NCBI GenBank assembly: GCA_017409475.1
Contig: JAFQSP010000009.1
Coordinates: forward strand, 1-64,000
Source of the DNA: Clostridia bacterium
GTDB lineage: Bacteria > Bacillota > Clostridia > Oscillospirales > Acutalibacteraceae
Length of the DNA stretch: 64,000 bases
Direction: 5' to 3'
The stretch's first letter is position 1. The number at the start of each line of letters is the position of its first letter. Below are positions 1-6,426 of the stretch, in pieces. The notes below the pieces were generated by a model, which had not been told where the DNA came from, searched no databases, and was given only the letters and a program-made list of their open reading frames with translations. The translations under genes and the position numbers were made by a program.

Positions 1-975
1 AAGAACTGGCTTGAAGAAAACGGCATAAAAACCTTTTACGGTAAAAGTGTTTGGCAAACAACGTCAATTCTAGCCATATTGCAGAATGAAAAATATTGTG
101 GCGACGTTATGTATCAGAAGACCTACTGCGTTGATTGCCTGACCAAAAAGAAAAAGGTAAATAACGGTCAAAAGACAAAATATTTGGTGGTTAACGATCA
201 TCCTGCCATTATTCCGCGTGATATATTCAAAGCGGCGATGGCAGAATTCGCTCGCCGTAATGCTTTGCGTAGTAAATCGGATAATACCATTTCATGCCGA
301 GGAAGATACAGTGCAAAATATGTGTTAAGTGAACTGCTCATTTGTGAGGAATGCGGCAGTCATTTCCGCCGTAAAACCAACAAGAAAAAGGATGGTGTTC
401 ATCACTATTGGCGTTGCATCAGCCGACTGGATCATAAAGATAAATATTGTGATTTTTCAAAAGGACTTGAGGAGAAAAACCTGCAAGCTGCTATTTGTCG
501 TGCCATCTCTCGCGTGCTACAGGGGAGAGAAGACGGGTACGAACTTTTGAAAAGTAAACTTATTTATGCTACTTCGGATGTAAATACTGATGAATTATAT
601 CTGGTCGAAAAGGGAATTCGCGACGAGCAAATTCGTATTGAGGAGCTTGCCGACCTGGCAATTCAGTCAAAATTCAATAAGGATAAGTATACTGAAGCCA
701 TCGCCGACTGTTCCCAAAGGATAAAAGACCTTCGGGAAAGACGGGATATGCTTGTTGCGCATATTCGGTGTAATGAAAAAGCCCGAGAAGAAATTGAACG
801 GATTGAAAATTACACAAAGCAGATGAAACCGGTTATGACCGAGTTCGATGACGCTATCATTCACCGAATTGTGAATTCAATTCAGGTGACAAAAGATCTC
901 AATTTAAGAATTTTTATAAAGGGTGGGGCAGAGATAGTCGAGCCTTTGTTTCCGCCTGCAGAAGAGTCGGCATAA
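1..975 (+). CDS. Large serine site-specific recombinase, C-terminal part (5' end outside window)
   Basis: The frame is open from the first base, so the N-terminal resolvase domain with the catalytic serine lies upstream of the window. What remains is the end of the recombinase DNA-binding domain (NGIKTFYG..SVWQTTSILAIL), the typical target-recognition segment (NEKYCGDVMYQKTY, then HPAIIPRDIF), a zinc ribbon with paired cysteines (CEECGSHF ... HYWRC ... YCDF, about 340-460), and a Lys/Glu-rich coiled-coil tail. This is the usual order in TndX/TnpX-type large serine recombinases, which excise and insert mobile elements. Such genes often sit at the edge of their element, which fits the accessory genes and repeats that follow. 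A strong hairpin terminator follows at 1057. The family call is solid; the element it moves cannot be seen from here. Confidence 0.9.
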   Translation, partial: KNWLEENGIKTFYGKSVWQTTSILAILQNEKYCGDVMYQKTYCVDCLTKKKKVNNGQKTKYLVVNDHPAIIPRDIFKAAMAEFARRNALRSKSDNTISCRGRYSAKYVLSELLICEECGSHFRRKTNKKKDGVHHYWRCISRLDHKDKYCDFSKGLEEKNLQAAICRAISRVLQGREDGYELLKSKLIYATSDVNTDELYLVEKGIRDEQIRIEELADLAIQSKFNKDKYTEAIADCSQRIKDLRERRDMLVAHIRCNEKAREEIERIENYTKQMKPVMTEFDDAIIHRIVNSIQVTKDLNLRIFIKGGAEIVEPLFPPAEESA

Positions 976-979
976 CCTG

Positions 980-1038
980 TTCAGTGATTTGGTAGAAAAC
1001 TGTTCGGCAATTTAGCATTTTTTCGTTCGGCAGTTTAG
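980..1038. repeat. Three direct repeats just downstream of the recombinase
   Basis: Three related 14-mers occur every 22-23 bases: GTTCAGTGATTTGG (980), GTTCGGCAATTTAG (1002) and GTTCGGCAGTTTAG (1025). They start four bases after the recombinase stop codon. Iterated sites directly beside a serine recombinase could be binding or attachment sequences for it, but no function can be read from the sequence. Confidence 0.6.
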
Positions 1039-1056
1039 TAAAAAACATTCTCATTA

Positions 1057-1099
1057 AAATAACTTTCTGCAATTTTTTTATTGCGGAAAGTTATTTTTT
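1057..1099 (+). terminator. Rho-independent terminator of the recombinase gene
   Basis: A 17-bp stem (1057-1073 with 1080-1096, one G-T pair) with a six-base loop is followed by a T run. Confidence 0.8.
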
Positions 1100-1161
1100 A
1101 TGGTATAATCAATTTATAAAGAAAAACTGGGTAAAACCCAGTAAAATTAAGGGTTTCTCAC

Positions 1162-1189
1162 CAGTTCTTTTTTGGACAGGAGAGCCAGA
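1162..1189 (+). repeat. Recurrent unit-end element, copy 1
   Basis: CAGTTCTTTTTTGGACAGGA followed by GAGCCAGA matches copies at 2239 and 3226 and, like them, stands just before a hairpin terminator. Confidence 0.65.
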
Positions 1190-1192
1190 AAA

Positions 1193-1225
1193 AACTCTTG
1201 TTCGAAAAAGAACAAGAGTTTTTTA
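1193..1225 (+). terminator. Hairpin terminator after copy 1 element
   Basis: AACTCTTGTTC (1193-1203) pairs perfectly with 1210-1220 across a six-base loop, followed by a T run. Confidence 0.75.
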
Positions 1226-1227
1226 GT

Positions 1228-1470
1228 TATATTCGCCTTCGGCGAGTTATATTGAGCTTCGCTCAGTGATATTTGCTTCGCAAGTGATATTCGCTTCGCG
1301 AGTTTTTTAAGGCGAATATAATATCACTTTTGCGATAGCAAAAATATCACTATGCCGTAAGGCATAATATCACTCTGTGCGATAGCACAGAATATCACTT
1401 TCAACCCGCAAGGCATAATATCTCTCTGTGCGATAGCACAGAATATCACTTTCAACCACAGGTTGAAAAA
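1228..1470. repeat. Array of mini-hairpins joined by GTGATAT/ATATCAC linkers
   Basis: At least nine short perfect palindromes follow one another: 1233-1245, 1253-1265, 1273-1283, 1291-1301, 1328-1343, 1352-1365, 1375-1390, 1426-1441 and 1451-1467. The left four have TTCG-type loops (for example TCGCTTCGCGA). Two are identical CTGTGCGATAGCACAG units. The linkers read GTTATAT or GTGATAT on the left and ATATCAC on the right, so the whole array is also a large imperfect inverted repeat centred near 1310. No ORF fits it. It looks like a non-coding palindromic repeat field of the kind scattered through Clostridia genomes, not a CRISPR. Confidence 0.7.
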
Positions 1471-1487
1471 TATCAACTTTTCTTTTA

Positions 1488-1516
1488 TTGTGTGCTTTTG
1501 TGTTATCTGTTATAAT
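1488..1516 (+). promoter_or_regulatory. Promoter of the XRE-family gene
   Basis: TTGTGT (1488-1493), a 17-base spacer and TATAAT (1511-1516) with an extended -10 TG. The start codon lies 25 bases further on. Confidence 0.7.
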
Positions 1517-1540
1517 TATATCAGCAAAGGAGATGATTTG

Positions 1541-2227
1541 ATGGATAACACAAACATTGTTTTAGCAACCAATATACAAAAATATCGCAAAAAGTGCGGA
1601 TTAACTCAAGAGGAACTTGCAAAAGAGTTGGGCGTAACTTTTCAAGCAGTTTCGAAATGGGAAAATGCCAAAACTGCACCTGATATATTGTTTTTGCCGA
1701 TAATGGCGGATTTGTTCGGATGTTATATTGATGAACTCTTTTCCCGAGAGGTAAAGACAGAAATTCACTATGACCATTGTCCCGAATTTCCGTGGCTTGA
1801 TGACAATATTATCCGCGGAGTTGTGTGTCTAGGCAAGAAAATTTTGCAGGCGACTGATAATATGACTGACAGGTTCACTTTTGAGGTTATCGGTGACGCA
1901 AAAAGTGTGCAAAGTGAGTGCAATATTGCGGTCAGCGGATCAGTTTATGGCGGTTGTAACGCCGGTGACGAATTGGTCGTGGCCGGAAACGTGAACGGAG
2001 GTTGTAATGCGGGCGACGGAATTACGGTAGGATTTAATCTGAATGGAAGCTGCAACGCCGGTGACGATATTGTGGTTGGCGGCGACCTCAAAGGCATCAT
2101 AAATTGCGGAGATACGGTCAAGGTCAACGGTGATGTTGAAGCAGAGAAAATCAAAGGTAACGTTGTGTGCAATTCTTTAAAATGTGAAAAGGTCGAGGGT
2201 GATGTTACTATAAATAAGGAAAATTAA
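1541..2227 (+). CDS. XRE-family regulator with C-terminal bactofilin-like repeats
   Basis: Predicted 228-residue protein. The start at 1541 is chosen because AAAGGAGAT lies at 1526-1534 and the helix-turn-helix begins directly after it; a longer in-frame extension from 1463 would overlap the promoter. Residues about 5-65 are a Cro/C1-type HTH (IQKYRKKCGLTQEELAKELG, VSKWENAKTAPDI). A short FPWLDDN-type linker seen in Clostridia regulators of this kind follows. The last ~100 residues are near-periodic glycine/cysteine repeats (GGCNAGD, GGCNAGD, GSCNAGD, INCGD), each flanked by short alternating valine strands, as in the beta-solenoids of polymer-forming bactofilin/DUF342-like proteins. It probably binds DNA and may self-associate or bind metal through the repeated cysteines; the last two points are inference. 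Confidence 0.8.
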   Translation: MDNTNIVLATNIQKYRKKCGLTQEELAKELGVTFQAVSKWENAKTAPDILFLPIMADLFGCYIDELFSREVKTEIHYDHCPEFPWLDDNIIRGVVCLGKKILQATDNMTDRFTFEVIGDAKSVQSECNIAVSGSVYGGCNAGDELVVAGNVNGGCNAGDGITVGFNLNGSCNAGDDIVVGGDLKGIINCGDTVKVNGDVEAEKIKGNVVCNSLKCEKVEGDVTINKEN

Positions 2228-2238
2228 TGGTTTTTGCC

Positions 2239-2266
2239 CAGTTTTTTTCGTACAAGAGAGCAAAAC
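2239..2266 (+). repeat. Recurrent unit-end element, copy 2
   Basis: CAGTTTTTTTCGTACAAGAG followed by AGCAAAAC, 12 bases after the XRE stop codon. It differs from copy 3 at only a few positions. Confidence 0.7.
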
Positions 2267-2268
2267 GA

Positions 2269-2300
2269 AAATCCGTTCTCTTTTGAGGATGGATTTTTTG
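2269..2300 (+). terminator. Terminator of the XRE gene
   Basis: AAATCCGTTCTC pairs with GAGGATGGATTT (12 bp, two G-T pairs) around TTTT, then a T run. The 5' arm is identical to those at 3257 and 4600. Confidence 0.8.
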
Positions 2301-2343
2301 TTGTATCTCCGTCGCCTTTGTGCTACACTACACATAGGTGGTG
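2301..2343 (+). promoter_or_regulatory. Promoter and RBS block of the barstar-tailed gene
   Basis: TTGTAT (2301), a 17-base spacer and TACACT (2324) with extended -10 TG, then the RBS region AGGTGGTGA (2336). The stretch from TGCTACA to GGTGATT is nearly the same as that in front of the gene at 3473. Confidence 0.7.
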
Positions 2344-2351
2344 ATTAAGGT

Positions 2352-3203
2352 ATGCGTTTAGTTAACGATATAGCAAGTGTAAGTATTTGCGAAATTACAG
2401 ATATATCATCACACACGGTTGATTTTGTTTACGACCTTGAAAACTATATTTCTCAGGATTATAAAAAAATATTGCTGATAGAAATCAACACTGAAACGGG
2501 ACTCAGAAGAGTTGCTTTGTATTGCGACTTTTGCGGAAATTTTGAATATTGCACGGTATTGCAGCAAGAGAATCTTGTTATTGCAAAATTTAATAGTGCT
2601 TATATGATTAATGTTTGCACAGGAGAAATACAATACAAGTGTTTTTCTGATATGGCAGGAGCTCTGCGTTTGTATTTGTTGGAAGACGGATATTTGATTC
2701 ATGGTGAGTGTGAAATAGTTAAGTTGGATTTTGAGTTTAATACTCAGTGGACCTTTTCAGGAAAGGATATTTTTGCTTCTTTGGACGGAAAAGAAGTTTT
2801 AAAAATTTTTGACGATCGTATAGAAATTACGGATTTTTCAGGGAACACCTATATAGTGCCGTTAACACCTGAACTTGTAAAACAAGTGATGGAAAAGGAA
2901 GAACAGTATCGCTCATTTAAAGAAGTTACGGAAAATCCGATTGTTTTAGATTTTTCTGCCTGCAACAGATTTCGTGATGTACATTCCGTATTAAAAGAAA
3001 AATTCGGATTTCCGGATTATTACGGAAAAAACTGGGGTGCCTTGTGGGATTGTTTGCACGGTTTATTTGATGATGTAATTATAGAGATTCATAATTTTCA
3101 CCTATTATCTCCTGAAATTCAAGAGTGTTGTAAACCAATGTTTAAAATATTTGAGGAGGTTCATAAGGAAACGCCTAATGTGATTTTCAAAATAATATCT
3201 TAA
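2352..3203 (+). CDS. Barstar-domain protein with an unknown N-terminal domain
   Basis: 283 residues, no signal peptide or membrane segment. The C-terminal ~90 residues match the barstar family: IVLDFSACNRFRDVHSVLKE, then FPDYYGKNWGALWDCLHGL, the conserved YYG.N..ALWD barnase-facing motif. Barstars inhibit small RNases of the barnase type. The N-terminal ~190 residues are beta-rich, resemble nothing I can name, and may be a second immunity or sensing domain. No barnase-like toxin gene lies next to it, so it may be an orphan immunity gene, as often found in mobile cassettes. The start is the only good ATG behind the RBS block; the terminator is shared in type with the neighbouring units. Confidence 0.8.
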   Translation: MRLVNDIASVSICEITDISSHTVDFVYDLENYISQDYKKILLIEINTETGLRRVALYCDFCGNFEYCTVLQQENLVIAKFNSAYMINVCTGEIQYKCFSDMAGALRLYLLEDGYLIHGECEIVKLDFEFNTQWTFSGKDIFASLDGKEVLKIFDDRIEITDFSGNTYIVPLTPELVKQVMEKEEQYRSFKEVTENPIVLDFSACNRFRDVHSVLKEKFGFPDYYGKNWGALWDCLHGLFDDVIIEIHNFHLLSPEIQECCKPMFKIFEEVHKETPNVIFKIIS

Positions 3204-3225
3204 AAGAAAATTCTCGATTTTCGTG

Positions 3226-3254
3226 CAGTTATTTTTCGTACAAGAGAGCCAAAC
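3226..3254 (+). repeat. Recurrent unit-end element, copy 3
   Basis: CAGTTATTTTTCGTACAAGA followed by GAGCCAAAC, 22 bases after the barstar gene. Confidence 0.7.
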
Positions 3255-3256
3255 AA

Positions 3257-3287
3257 AAATCCGTTCTCAAAAGAGAACGGATTTTTA
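3257..3287 (+). terminator. Terminator of the barstar-tailed gene
   Basis: A perfect 12-bp stem AAATCCGTTCTC/GAGAACGGATTT with loop AAAA, then a T run. Confidence 0.85.
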
Positions 3288-3380
3288 CTTCTTACTTCTT
3301 ACTTCTTCACTCTTACCTCAAACAAAAATTCCTTACGGAATTTTTGTGAAGTAATAAGTAAAAAGTAAGAGGTAAGAAGT
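3287..3380. repeat. 94-base imperfect inverted repeat (MITE-like)
   Basis: Arms rich in ACTTCTTAC / GTAAGAAGT units fold around a perfect core ACAAAAATTCC-TTAC-GGAATTTTTGT (3322-3347). It has no coding capacity. It is followed by two further mini-hairpins of the GGCTTCGCC type (near 3384-3424). It could be a miniature mobile or extragenic palindromic element. Confidence 0.6.
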
Positions 3381-3421
3381 CAGGTGCGGCTTCGCCACGA
3401 ATTTGAAGACAATGCTCCGCA

Positions 3422-3470
3422 TTGATTTATTTCCGCTTTTATGCTACAATACACTTAAAGGGCGGTGATT
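3422..3470 (+). promoter_or_regulatory. Promoter and RBS block of the small membrane protein gene
   Basis: TTGATT (3422), a 17-base spacer, TACAAT (3445) with extended -10 TG, then RBS GGGCGGTGATT (3460). It is closely related to the block at 2301-2343. Confidence 0.7.
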
Positions 3471-3472
3471 TG

Positions 3473-3934
3473 ATGAACAAAGGGAATAAGATTCTTGTCT
3501 CTGTAATCTGTCTTTTTGTGGCTACTGTATTGATGATTGCTCTTTGGATTATTATAAGCTCTATTGTGCCTAAAACGTATAGTACAGCTAAAATAGAATG
3601 CGAAAAGATTCTTTCAAAACATCAAGCTGAAATGGAAGAAATATCGAATGATTTACTGAAATCAAGAACGAACGAGCAAGGGTATTTTAATGATTGGTTT
3701 TATATTTGCTATCCGGAAGATAATTTTGTAAAATTTGAACTTGACGGGCAAGGTATGCTCGGAGGACAGCATTGGGATTTAGTTTATACAAGTGACGGTA
3801 TTTATTATGGAGAAACCGAATCGTATTTATTTGAAGAAGCAGATGGTAACAATATAAAAAAAGCCGAGCGACTTGATGAACATTGGTGGTATGTTTGGAC
3901 TGATTATGACGGAACAGAGAAAAGTTATCAATAA
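3473..3934 (+). CDS. Small membrane-anchored protein of unknown function
   Basis: 153 residues. The start at 3473 follows the RBS block at 3460; the longer frame from 3422 would begin inside the -35 box. Residues about 8-30 form one hydrophobic segment (ILVSVICLFVATVLMIALWI) that could be an uncleaved anchor. The rest is hydrophilic, rich in aromatic and acidic residues (DEHWWYVWTDYDGTEKSYQ at the end), and predicted to lie outside the cell. I do not recognise a family. It belongs to the string of cassette-like units in this region. Confidence 0.6.
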   Translation: MNKGNKILVSVICLFVATVLMIALWIIISSIVPKTYSTAKIECEKILSKHQAEMEEISNDLLKSRTNEQGYFNDWFYICYPEDNFVKFELDGQGMLGGQHWDLVYTSDGIYYGETESYLFEEADGNNIKKAERLDEHWWYVWTDYDGTEKSYQ

Positions 3935-3954
3935 AGTGTGAAACTTCTTGGCTT

Positions 3955-4016
3955 TTATTCATCAGTCAGGGGAGACTTTTTAAATGAAAAATGAAGTCGC
4001 TTATGCTGATGAATAA
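3955..4016. other. Inverted repeat in front of the PH-like gene
   Basis: TTATTCATCAG (3955-3965) and CTGATGAATAA (4006-4016) are perfect complements enclosing a second weaker stem (GACTT/AAGTC). The structure lies between two genes and ends 23 bases before the next start codon. It could be a leader hairpin or a decayed terminator; there is no T run. Confidence 0.45.
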
Positions 4017-4038
4017 TTGTTGTGCGCAAGGCGGTGAG

Positions 4039-4566
4039 ATGATGGAATTCAAAGCCAAACTGAATGTGAAGTTTTTTATCTTTTCCATCCTGTTGTTAGC
4101 TGGTGTCGTATTAGGATGGTACGGTGTGTATTTTATGAACGCAAATGAAATTTTAATGGAAGATAATACGCCGATGAACGCGAAAACAAAATTGTTTTTT
4201 ACTGTTGCAGAATCATTGATTTTACTATCGTGGACTCTTTCATTTTTTACATTGGTTAGACAAGCGTTGTTTGGTTATGCTTTTGCGGTAGATGAGAATG
4301 GTATTCATACTACGGCTACAGCAATCATGGTGTTGGCTTTTGTTTTTGTTATACCTATCAGAACAATACCTTTTTCTGCAATCGAAAAAGTTACGGAAGA
4401 TGACGGAGTTTTTACCTTGCATATTGAAAAGGCAAAAATTGATATAATTCCGATTTTACGAATTTTTGCAAGAAAAAGATATAATTTATTTTCTGGGTTT
4501 ACAGTAGAGAAACAAGATGTAATTAAAGCGAACTTGAAAAGTATATTAAATAAAATCAAGCTTTAA
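4039..4566 (+). CDS. Two-helix membrane protein with a bacterial PH-like domain
   Basis: 175 residues from ATG 4039 (ATGATG; 4042 is equally possible), chosen for the RBS AAGGCGGTGA at 4028-4037. Two hydrophobic segments (about residues 10-30 and 50-72) are followed by a soluble tail with the pattern of bacterial PH/YcxB-type domains (VDENGIHTT ... IPFSAIEKVTEDDGVFTLHI ... FTVEKQDVI). Such proteins are usually membrane associated and of unknown role. It is the last gene of the cassette-like run, and its RBS is again of the GGCGGTGA type. Confidence 0.6.
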   Translation: MMEFKAKLNVKFFIFSILLLAGVVLGWYGVYFMNANEILMEDNTPMNAKTKLFFTVAESLILLSWTLSFFTLVRQALFGYAFAVDENGIHTTATAIMVLAFVFVIPIRTIPFSAIEKVTEDDGVFTLHIEKAKIDIIPILRIFARKRYNLFSGFTVEKQDVIKANLKSILNKIKL

Positions 4567-4599
4567 GATGGTTCCGTTTTGAGTGTTAATATTAAATGA

Positions 4600-4632
4600 A
4601 AATCCGTTCTCAAAAGAGGACGGATTTTTTGT
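4600..4632 (+). terminator. Terminator at the end of the accessory gene string
   Basis: AAATCCGTTCTC pairs with GAGGACGGATTT, the same stem family as at 2269 and 3257, followed by TTTT. Here the CAGTT..GAGAGCC element is missing. Confidence 0.8.
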
Positions 4633-4668
4633 TTGTATTATTTACTGTTCATTTTGCAACATTTCATT

Positions 4669-5421
4669 TCAACCAAGCAATACATCGCATACCAACATCA
4701 CGCAGAATCCAATCAGGAGCGAATAGGTAGCTCCTTGTTCGCTTCCGTGAGCGTGGGTTTCAGGTATCATTTCGTCGCTAATTACATAGAGCATGGTTCC
4801 TCCGGCGAAAGCCAATGCAAATGGTAGAATTGTCGATGCGATACTAACGGCAAAATAGCCCAGTAAGGTACCTACAACCTCAACAAGACCGGTTATCATC
4901 GCGCATATAAATGTTTTGTGTGGTGTTACGCCGGAAGCAAGCAAGGGACCGATAATAACCATTCCTTCCGGAATGTTTTGCAGAGCGATGCCACCGGCGA
5001 TAATCATCGCTTGAGAGGTATCGTTGGAGCCAAAACTGACGCCGGCAGCAATACCTTCGGGCAGATTATGAATAGCAATAGCGGTAACAAACAACAGAAC
5101 CTTGTTTAAATTTGCATTATTATGAGGCTCAATATCTGAACCAACGAGCTTATGAAGGTGGGGGACGACTTTATCGATTAGGTTCAGGCAAATAGCGCCT
5201 GTGAAAATACCAGCTATTGTAATAAGAAGACCATATTCTCCACCATAGTCAATAGACGGTATAATTAGGCCGAAAACCGCTGCGGACAGCATGACGCCGG
5301 CGGCAAAAGCCAACACGATGTCAGAAAATTTGTGAGAAATATTTTTGAATACAAAACCGATTAGTGAGCCGAATATCGTAGCACCTCCGACTCCTAGAGC
5401 GGTCAATAATACCATTTCCAT
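4669..5421 (-). CDS. ZIP-family divalent metal transporter
   Basis: 250-residue integral membrane protein with about eight hydrophobic segments and the ZIP signature in two consecutive helices: IHNLPEG (about residue 118) and LQNIPEGM. These His/Asn/Glu residues line the metal site of ZupT/ZIP importers of zinc, iron or manganese. A His-rich loop (VPHLHK, EPHNNAN) precedes helix 4, as usual. The start at 5421 is preferred because GGAG stands nine bases before it; an upstream ATG at 5436 has no RBS and itself overlaps that GGAG. It has its own consensus promoter with a palindrome beside it, so metal- or stress-dependent control is plausible. The metal cannot be told from sequence. Confidence 0.9.
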   Translation of the reverse strand: MEMVLLTALGVGGATIFGSLIGFVFKNISHKFSDIVLAFAAGVMLSAAVFGLIIPSIDYGGEYGLLITIAGIFTGAICLNLIDKVVPHLHKLVGSDIEPHNNANLNKVLLFVTAIAIHNLPEGIAAGVSFGSNDTSQAMIIAGGIALQNIPEGMVIIGPLLASGVTPHKTFICAMITGLVEVVGTLLGYFAVSIASTILPFALAFAGGTMLYVISDEMIPETHAHGSEQGATYSLLIGFCVMLVCDVLLG

Positions 5422-5527
5422 ATATTTTATCTCCATCGAAAATAGGTGTTCTCTAATGATTTTAGTAATTAAAGGTTAGGGCGCTGTTCTAACGATAAAA
5501 ACCTTTTACTGTATCATGAATACTGAT

Positions 5528-5575
5528 ATTATACTTGTATTTCGTGCGTGTGTCAATTATCACAAGCTATGTGAT
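5528..5575 (-). promoter_or_regulatory. Promoter of the ZIP gene with adjacent palindrome
   Basis: On the minus strand TTGACA (5556-5551) and TATAAT (5533-5528) are spaced by 17 bases. Directly upstream is ATCACA-AGCTA-TGTGAT (5559-5575), an 11-17 bp palindrome that could be an operator. Confidence 0.75.
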
Positions 5576-5620
5576 ACATGTGTTTATAATGAATGGTCTG
5601 TTAAGCACCTCACCTATATA

Positions 5621-6064
5621 TTATGTTCTTCGAATCACACCGCAGGCGATTTTGGTGCCGGCGTTGCCTGCCGGTTGGGTGTGAAAATCGTCGGGCATGC
5701 TATGAATTACAACCGTTCGCCCGAAAATATCGGCTATATTAAAACGGTCGGTTGCCACCGACATATAGGCGTTTCCGTTGCAGTACATCAGGGGCGGCAA
5801 ATCGCCTGCATGAGAGGAATGTGGCGCCTCAGCGGGATTATAGTGACCGCGCGTATCGGCGAAATCGGACCCCGTGCAGCTGCTTCCCTCATGAATGTGA
5901 AACCCAAAAAATCCTGTATTAGTTGTGGGTAACCCTTGGATAGCGGCATGTACTAAAACATAACTACTTCGTTGATAAAATCGCACCTGTCCCCGAAGAT
6001 TTGGGTATAATTCCGATCCCCTGATAATAGCAACGGCATCCGGCAATATTGATTTTTGATTCAT
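5621..6064 (-). CDS. sodC: Cu/Zn superoxide dismutase family protein
   Basis: 147 residues. Diagnostic motifs are present in order: GFHIHEGSSC (copper histidines and the disulphide cysteine), GHYNP, HSSHAGDLP (zinc ligands), IHSMPDDFHTQPAGNAG and ACGVI (second cysteine). It would convert superoxide to peroxide and oxygen. No signal peptide is evident, so it is probably cytoplasmic, as proposed for YojM-like forms in Firmicutes. The start is supported by GAGGTG nine bases upstream. It lies in the same orientation as the ZIP transporter, which could supply metal, though each may have its own promoter. Oxygen-defence genes of this kind are unusual but not rare in gut anaerobes. Confidence 0.9.
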   Translation of the reverse strand: MNQKSILPDAVAIIRGSELYPNLRGQVRFYQRSSYVLVHAAIQGLPTTNTGFFGFHIHEGSSCTGSDFADTRGHYNPAEAPHSSHAGDLPPLMYCNGNAYMSVATDRFNIADIFGRTVVIHSMPDDFHTQPAGNAGTKIACGVIRRT

Positions 6065-6426
6065 AAATTCACCTCAAATTAGTTTATGCGCTTTGCAGAT
6101 TAGAGGTGCGGCAAAAAAAGGGTGAGCTTTTTTTAATTAATTGAAAATCAGATCGTATAGCAAGAAAAAACGCTGTAATACTAAAAGATAGAGTGCTTTT
6201 GAAAGGCGAAGAGTACTGATGTTTGATAGTCGAAAAAGTTTACAAAAATATCCTAAATGTGTTGCAAAAATAAAAACGGTGTGTTAAAATAAAATGAATA
6301 ATCAGGGTTATTGTTTCTTGTTCGCAGAAGCAAGATAATAATCGCTGTTTTATTGGACGTAAATATTTTAAATAAGTTTGTGAATTTCATTTGTCTTTGG
6401 TGTAATTTAAGGAGCGGAAAAAACGA
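6065..6426 (+). promoter_or_regulatory. Control region and leader of the polysaccharide operon
   Basis: TTGCAA (6262-6267) and TAAAAT (6285-6290) are spaced by 17 bases with extended -10 TG. A leader of about 130 bases then runs to the first gene and contains an imperfect hairpin around 6308-6342 (ATTGTTTCTTG facing AAGCAAGATAAT). The other half of this gap, next to sodC, holds no feature I can name. Confidence 0.65.

Larger units (their letters stand above)
1081..1225 (+). ncRNA. Possible small transcript with its own promoter and terminator
   Basis: TTGCGG (1081) and TATAAT (1104) are spaced by 17 bases with an extended -10 TG. The promoter overlaps the 3' arm of the preceding terminator. 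About 110 bases downstream is a perfect 11-bp hairpin with a T run (1193-1220). Between them are no convincing ORF, a 7-bp hairpin (1126-1142), and the conserved CAGTT..GGACAGGAGAGCC element. This could be a small RNA, or the scar of a lost gene whose promoter and terminator remain. Confidence 0.35.

Noticed and set aside
1228..1470. Repeat array that could be taken for a CRISPR
   Set aside because: Units are 11-17 base palindromes with 7-8 base linkers; there are no 25-40 base spacers and no cas genes.
5516..5932. 138-codon plus-strand frame
   Set aside because: It lies antisense to the Cu/Zn SOD gene, whose motifs are unambiguous, and overlaps the ZIP promoter.
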